This document shows positions 6,284 through 9,850 of a stretch of 9,850 nt of DNA, in pieces. How positions within the stretch are numbered: the first letter of the stretch is position 1; every line of letters starts with the position of its first letter. Under the pieces are notes generated by a model that did not search any database, was not told where the DNA came from, and was given only the letters and a program-made list of their open reading frames with translations. This DNA comes from Simkania negevensis (lineage in GTDB: Bacteria; Chlamydiota; Chlamydiia; Chlamydiales; Simkaniaceae): contig JACPWA010000020.1 of the NCBI GenBank assembly GCA_016191565.1, forward strand, positions 1 to 9,850. The letters run 5' to 3'. A program made the translations under genes and the position numbers.

Positions 6284-8899
6284 ATGAAAATGGGTAAACA
6301 TTTAGTCGTTATTTTCTTATGGCTTCTCCCCTTATTTCTTTTTGCTGAAGAGGTGGTGGAGCCGGTGGCAACGGAGTTGAAAACTAAGATGCCTGAATGG
6401 CGCCCTAAGATCGTTGAACAATATCTGAATGGGACTCCCAAGCTAGTAGTGTTTTTAGGAGAGGATGAAGCAGGCGATGAGACTTTTGTTAAAAAAGTCT
6501 CCTTCTATCCTAACGGAAGACCCTATGAGGAGACAGATCTCACTCAAGTAGTAAAGAATTCCCCAGGGTTCCAGCTTTGGCAAGCCAGAGATGTCCCTCA
6601 TGGGGTCAGTGTGCGCTACAGAGAAAATGGAGAAATCGAACGCATTACTTACTATGATCAAGGGCTATTACACGGTCCTGTGAAGGCCTTTTACCCTAAA
6701 AGGCGATTGCAATATATCACCCCTTTTAAACAGGGGGTCCTCCACGGAAAGATCATCTCTTATTATGAAAATGAGAAGATCTCTTCTGAAGGAAAATATG
6801 AGGAAGGAAAACTGGTGGGCGATTTTTTTCGCTACTATGAAAGTGGAGAGAAGGAGGGCTTTCTTCCTTACGAAGATGGAGTGATTCATGGAAAAGCAAT
6901 CGAATGGTATGAAAACGGAAAAGAAAGGTCCAATCGTTTTTTTCTGAAAGGAAAACTCCATTCCACCGAAACTCAGCCTGCGGTAATTATTTATGACCAG
7001 AACCATCTCCTTCAAGAAGTGCAGAATTTCAAAGAGGGACAGCCAGAGGGGAGCCATGTTAAATATCATTCTAATGAACGCAAGAGCTACCAGGCAACCT
7101 ATCGAGAGGGAAAAATCGATGGTAAAGAGCAATGTTTTGATCTTGAGGGGAAACTGTCTGGAGAAGGACTTTATATTAAAGGGAAAAAAATAGAAAGACA
7201 CTGGAAAAATCATCCGAATGGCACTTTAGCTTTTGTGGCTCTTTATGATAGAAAGGGGAAACTGCTAGAGCCGATCAAGGAATTTAATGAGGAGGGGAAA
7301 AAATTGAAGGAATACCTCCTCGTGCCAGAAGGAAAATATGAAGGAGCCTATCGAGAGTGGTATCCCACAGGAGAACTTAAAACCGCATTTTTCTACCAAG
7401 ATGGTGAACTTGAAGGAGATCAAGAAGAGCTATACATTTCTGGGAAGCATAAAAGTCTTACCCACTATAAGAATGGAAAACTGGATGGTACAATCTCTTA
7501 TTGGTATGAAGATGGCACCCTTACTTCGCAAGAGACCTATATGGAGGGAAATAAAGAGGGAACTTTCACTAGCTGGTATCCAAACGGTGAAATCAAGAAG
7601 AGAATGCACTTTAAACTTTCCCTCTATCATGGTCCTCAGGAAGAGTGGTATGAAAATGGAAAACAGAAAATAGCTAATCATTATAATGAGGGGAAAAAAG
7701 AGGGACATTTTCAAATATGGAAAGAAAGTGGAGCCCTTCTCGTGGATGGAAACTTTCAAAATGACCTCCCCGTTGGGGAACATATCACCTACTACCCTGA
7801 AGGACAGAAACAGGAAGTTATTCATTACAAAGAGGGAAAAAAAGAAGGACTCCGAGAAGAATATTATCCAAGTGGGCAACTCTCTTTAAGAGAAAATTAT
7901 AAAAACGATCTTTTAGAAGGAAGATCTGAGAGCTACTATCAAGAGGGAAATATCAAGTTTATTCGAGAATATAAAGAGGGGCGAAATGTTGGAGAGCATC
8001 GCGATTTTTATCTTCCTCCTAAAGGGGAGATCCAAAAAGAGGCGCAAATCTTCAACTTCCACCGTTACAATGATGAGGGAAAATTGCATGGACCGCAAAA
8101 GAGTTTTTATCCCAATGGGAGCCTCAAAGCCGTCATGCATTATGACCAAGGAGTACTTGATGGGCAAAAAGCAATTTGGGATGAAAAAGGGGATCTTTTA
8201 GAGGAATCTCACTTTATCCAAGGCAAGCTAGAAGGGCGCTTTTTTCAAAAAGATCAGGAAGGAAGAGAGATCCTCTTCCATTACAAGAAAAATAAAAAAG
8301 AGGGGCCTCACCTAATCTATTTCCCTGAGGAGCTCACTAAAGGGGAAAAGGTAAAGGCAATCGATGCCAATTACAAAAACAATCACTTAGAAGGAGAAAT
8401 GGTTGAATACGATCCTTCTGGGATGCTCATTAGCATTGCTAATTACCACGAAGGAATTAAAGAGGGGATCTCTAAGTTTTTCCACCGGAATGGGAATTGT
8501 GCCTTAAAGCTCAATTTTGTAAAAAACATGCGTGAAGGCGTCTGTTACTACTACTTTCCTAGTGGTAAAGTCCACAAAGAAATCCTCTTCAAGGGGGACC
8601 TCAAAGATGGAGAAGAAAAAACCTACTTTGAAAACGGCACGCTCAACAGTAGCTATGTGTACAAAAAAGGGCTCCTCGATGGAGAGGCCAAACATTGGAA
8701 TGAAGCCGGCATGCTAATCTTCGAAGGCAACTATAGGAACGGAGAGCAAGAAGGACGTTTCGTCAAATATTATGAAGATGGCAAGATCCGCCTCGAACAA
8801 ACCTTCAAGAAAGGGAAACTAGAAGGGATCAAAAAAAGCTATGACCAGGAAGGGCATATCGCCGAAACCAACTACAAAAATGGAGTCAAAGTCGGTTAA
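6284..8899 (+). CDS. Secreted giant MORN_2/YwqK-type repeat protein
   Basis: An 871-aa exported protein of unknown function. The ATG at 6284 has AGGA 9 nt upstream; the next ATG (6290) is spaced less well. Residues 1-21 form a Sec signal peptide: basic MKMGKH, hydrophobic LVVIFLWLLPLFLF, then FA before EE. From about residue 72 to the last codon the protein is a ladder of about 30 repeats, most exactly 24 residues, with pattern x4-(W/Y)-Y-x2-G-x-(L/I)-x5-Y-x2-G-x-L-x-G; examples are PQEEWYENGKQKIANHYNEG and EEKTYFENGTLNSSYVYKKG. This matches the MORN_2 (YwqK-like) repeat family, expected to stack as beta-hairpins. There is no later membrane segment, catalytic domain or anchor; the chain ends inside the last repeat. 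Longer units break the period at four places. Lying next to T2SS genes, it is a plausible T2SS cargo or surface protein, but nothing in the sequence proves this. The YwqK 'antitoxin' label of database entries should not be carried over. Confidence 0.9.
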   Translation: MKMGKHLVVIFLWLLPLFLFAEEVVEPVATELKTKMPEWRPKIVEQYLNGTPKLVVFLGEDEAGDETFVKKVSFYPNGRPYEETDLTQVVKNSPGFQLWQARDVPHGVSVRYRENGEIERITYYDQGLLHGPVKAFYPKRRLQYITPFKQGVLHGKIISYYENEKISSEGKYEEGKLVGDFFRYYESGEKEGFLPYEDGVIHGKAIEWYENGKERSNRFFLKGKLHSTETQPAVIIYDQNHLLQEVQNFKEGQPEGSHVKYHSNERKSYQATYREGKIDGKEQCFDLEGKLSGEGLYIKGKKIERHWKNHPNGTLAFVALYDRKGKLLEPIKEFNEEGKKLKEYLLVPEGKYEGAYREWYPTGELKTAFFYQDGELEGDQEELYISGKHKSLTHYKNGKLDGTISYWYEDGTLTSQETYMEGNKEGTFTSWYPNGEIKKRMHFKLSLYHGPQEEWYENGKQKIANHYNEGKKEGHFQIWKESGALLVDGNFQNDLPVGEHITYYPEGQKQEVIHYKEGKKEGLREEYYPSGQLSLRENYKNDLLEGRSESYYQEGNIKFIREYKEGRNVGEHRDFYLPPKGEIQKEAQIFNFHRYNDEGKLHGPQKSFYPNGSLKAVMHYDQGVLDGQKAIWDEKGDLLEESHFIQGKLEGRFFQKDQEGREILFHYKKNKKEGPHLIYFPEELTKGEKVKAIDANYKNNHLEGEMVEYDPSGMLISIANYHEGIKEGISKFFHRNGNCALKLNFVKNMREGVCYYYFPSGKVHKEILFKGDLKDGEEKTYFENGTLNSSYVYKKGLLDGEAKHWNEAGMLIFEGNYRNGEQEGRFVKYYEDGKIRLEQTFKKGKLEGIKKSYDQEGHIAETNYKNGVKVG
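6497..8896 (+). repeat. Tandem 72-nt coding repeats (24-residue MORN_2 units)
   Basis: About 30 units with a basic period of 24 codons, diverged at the DNA level so that only the glycine and aromatic codons and the Y-x2-G spacing are steady. The longest unbroken run is about units 10-18, from nt 7343 to about 7980. Period breaks fall near nt 6940-7050, 7240-7340, 8000-8090 and 8310-8390, where 5 to about 30 extra residues are inserted. Confidence 0.85.
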
Positions 8900-8938
8900 T
8901 TGTGCTTGGTGTTAAACATAGGTTATGCAAAGAGTCTA

Positions 8939-9112
8939 TTATCTAGCAAACACCTGTTTTACATGATCGCACAATTCAGGTGTAATAATTTTTGAAGGTT
9001 GAATCGATGAACAAGCAGTCCTAATGATCTTTTTAACCAGTGAATTAGGAATGCTAGTGTTATTAAAGAGGCCTACATGAGATTCCACTTGCTTACCTAG
9101 TTGTATAAACAC
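8939..9112 (-). CDS. Possible small hypothetical ORF or remnant downstream of rsmD
   Basis: A - strand frame of 57 codons from a GTG at 9112 to TAA at 8939-8941, with an in-frame stop at 9128-9130 just upstream. The translation (starting MFIQLGKQVESHVGLFNNTS, ending CDHVKQVFAR) has a protein-like composition but matches no family I recognise. There is no ATG and no good ribosome binding site, and two small inverted repeats lie within it. It could be the 3' remnant of a decayed gene or a chance open frame. Confidence 0.2.
   Translation of the reverse strand: MFIQLGKQVESHVGLFNNTSIPNSLVKKIIRTACSSIQPSKIITPELCDHVKQVFAR
9011..9058. repeat. Imperfect inverted repeat between convergent genes
   Basis: Arms 9011-9025 (ACAAGCAGTCCTAAT) and 9044-9058 (ATTAGGAATGCTAGT) pair at 13 of 15 positions around an 18-nt loop. 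The location between convergent genes suits a bidirectional terminator, but there is no U-run in either direction, so the function is open. Confidence 0.5.
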
Positions 9113-9175
9113 CCTATCTAAAGGAGTCTACTATATAAGGTAAGAATTAAAACTCTTAGCGAAGAAGATAGGTTG

Positions 9176-9757
9176 TTAAACTGGCTTTAACTCAAACTGT
9201 AGTAAAAGAGCGCTTCCTACTTTTCTTTCTTTACGAAGCTGCAGCTGCTTTAAGGGTAGAGAAAGAAGAGGAGAATCTTTTTCATAACGCTCTTCAACAA
9301 AAAAAAATCCACCTGGAGCAAGGAGAGAGGAAGAATCAATAAAGAGAATGATGTTTTTTTGCTCATCTTTCTCCTGCTTCTTTTGAGAATAAGGGGGGTC
9401 AGCATAGATCAGATCAAAAGAAACTTTCTGTTTATTAAGCTGCTTGAGGTGGGTAAATACATCTCCCTTAATTAGGATAGAAGAGGAAAGAAGGGCTAAG
9501 ATTTTAACGTTTTCTTGAAGAGTGCGAAACGCCAGAGGGTCTTTTTCGATAAAGGTAGCTTGAAAAGCTCCTCTAGAGAGAGCTTCGAGCCCGATAGCAC
9601 CACTTCCAGAAAAGAGATCGAGAATCTTTGCCCCTTCGACCTGATGCTGCATGATATTAAAAACAGTTTGGCGGAGTTTTTCGAGAGTAGGGCGGGTGGC
9701 AGTTCCTTTAGGAGAGAGGAGCTTTCGATTTTTTAATTTTCCGCCGGTGATTTTCAT
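9176..9757 (-). CDS. rsmD: 16S rRNA (guanine966-N2)-methyltransferase RsmD
   Basis: Cytoplasmic S-adenosylmethionine-dependent enzyme that methylates G966 of 16S rRNA in the assembling small subunit. The 193-aa protein begins MKITGGKLKNRKLLSPKG, followed by TRPTLEKLRQTVFNI, the classic RsmD N-terminus, which fixes the start at 9757. The SAM-binding motif I DLFSGSGAIG is at residues 47-56, an acidic residue E71 ends the second strand, and the catalytic DPPY is at 120-123, as expected for N2-guanine methyltransferases of this family. Length is normal (about 180-200 aa) and no key residue is missing. The sequence upstream of the start shows no strong ribosome binding site. It is convergent with the repeat-protein gene and unrelated to the secretion cluster. 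Confidence 0.95.
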   Translation of the reverse strand: MKITGGKLKNRKLLSPKGTATRPTLEKLRQTVFNIMQHQVEGAKILDLFSGSGAIGLEALSRGAFQATFIEKDPLAFRTLQENVKILALLSSSILIKGDVFTHLKQLNKQKVSFDLIYADPPYSQKKQEKDEQKNIILFIDSSSLLAPGGFFFVEERYEKDSPLLSLPLKQLQLRKERKVGSALLLQFELKPV

Positions 9758-9850
9758 TTATTTGCTGCTCTATGACAAAGGTTTTTAATGTTTTGAAGTA
9801 ATACCATTTATCAAAAATAACCATACAACTTCGATTCATATAACACATCA

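Larger units (their letters stand above)
8900..9175. other. Convergent intergenic stretch, largely non-coding, with small inverted repeats
   Basis: 276 bp between the ends of two convergent genes. ACACCTG (8950-8956) pairs with CAGGTGT (8977-8983), and a longer imperfect stem lies at 9011-9058. Neither has a convincing T-run directly after the stem, although ATTTTT lies at 8989-8993. A 57-codon - strand frame covers 8939-9112. The rest shows nothing I can identify; it could be decayed remains of a gene or mobile element. Confidence 0.5.

Noticed and set aside
6668..7213. 181-aa open frame on the - strand inside the repeat gene, and several other long antisense or shifted frames at 6993-8717
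   Set aside because: They lie inside the strongly supported repeat protein and arise from its biased, repeated codons; none has a domain or start signal of its own.
8950..8993. ACACCTG/CAGGTGT stem as a Rho-independent terminator for the repeat gene
   Set aside because: The stem is only 7 bp with a 20-nt loop, and the T-run begins 6 nt after the stem, so it is not a convincing terminator.
9708..9850. - strand frame open from the right edge to a TAA at 9708-9710, ending IEQQINENHRRKIKKSKAPLS
   Set aside because: It would overlap the well-supported rsmD start by 50 nt and shows no recognisable domain. It could be the tail of an upstream gene, but the 143 nt visible are too few to call.
1..9850. 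CRISPR array, tRNA or rRNA genes, complete insertion sequence
   Set aside because: No regularly spaced identical repeats with spacers, no cloverleaf or rRNA-like sequence and no transposase frame were seen; the only regular repeat is the coding 72-nt ladder.

Overview
The window reads as a piece of a chromosome from an obligate-intracellular-type bacterium, most likely a member of the Chlamydiae (an environmental, Parachlamydiales-like lineage). This assignment is inference. It rests on a compact secretin-ATPase-membrane platform-pseudopilin gene order with no GspC/L/M genes alongside, which resembles the reduced type II secretion cluster of chlamydiae; on the moderately AT-rich base composition judged by eye; and on a very large YwqK/MORN_2 repeat protein. 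No marker gene in the window settles the taxonomy.

Layout. Positions 1-5585 hold a + strand type II secretion (T2SS) cluster: gspD (its 5' end lies outside the window), gspE, gspF, gspG and a gspH-like minor pseudopilin. The genes are tightly packed: gspD/gspE overlap by 8 nt, gspF/gspG are 9 nt apart, and gspG/gspH overlap by 35 nt. The exception is the gspE-gspF junction, where a 163-bp near-palindromic fold-back element fills almost the whole gap. Next comes a four-helix membrane protein of unknown function (5644-6024), then a 259-bp intergenic stretch with a second, more degenerate fold-back sequence. From 6284 to 8899 lies an 871-codon gene for a Sec-exported protein that, after its signal peptide and a short N-terminal segment, is built almost entirely from about 30 copies of a 24-residue MORN_2/YwqK-type repeat. 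A 276-bp stretch (8900-9175) with no convincing gene separates it from the convergent rsmD on the - strand (9176-9757), which encodes a 16S rRNA guanine-N2 methyltransferase.

How the parts may work together. GspD is the outer-membrane channel, GspE the cytoplasmic ATPase, GspF the inner-membrane platform, and GspG/GspH the pseudopilus. The repeat protein carries a signal peptide and sits just downstream of the T2SS genes, so it is a reasonable candidate T2SS cargo or cell-surface protein; that link is only positional. rsmD is housekeeping and unrelated.

The points most worth a second look are the fold-back element between gspE and gspF (which also leaves gspF without a visible Shine-Dalgarno sequence), the unusually regular secreted repeat protein, the second fold-back sequence upstream of it, and the non-glycine residues at the predicted prepilin cleavage sites of both pseudopilins.
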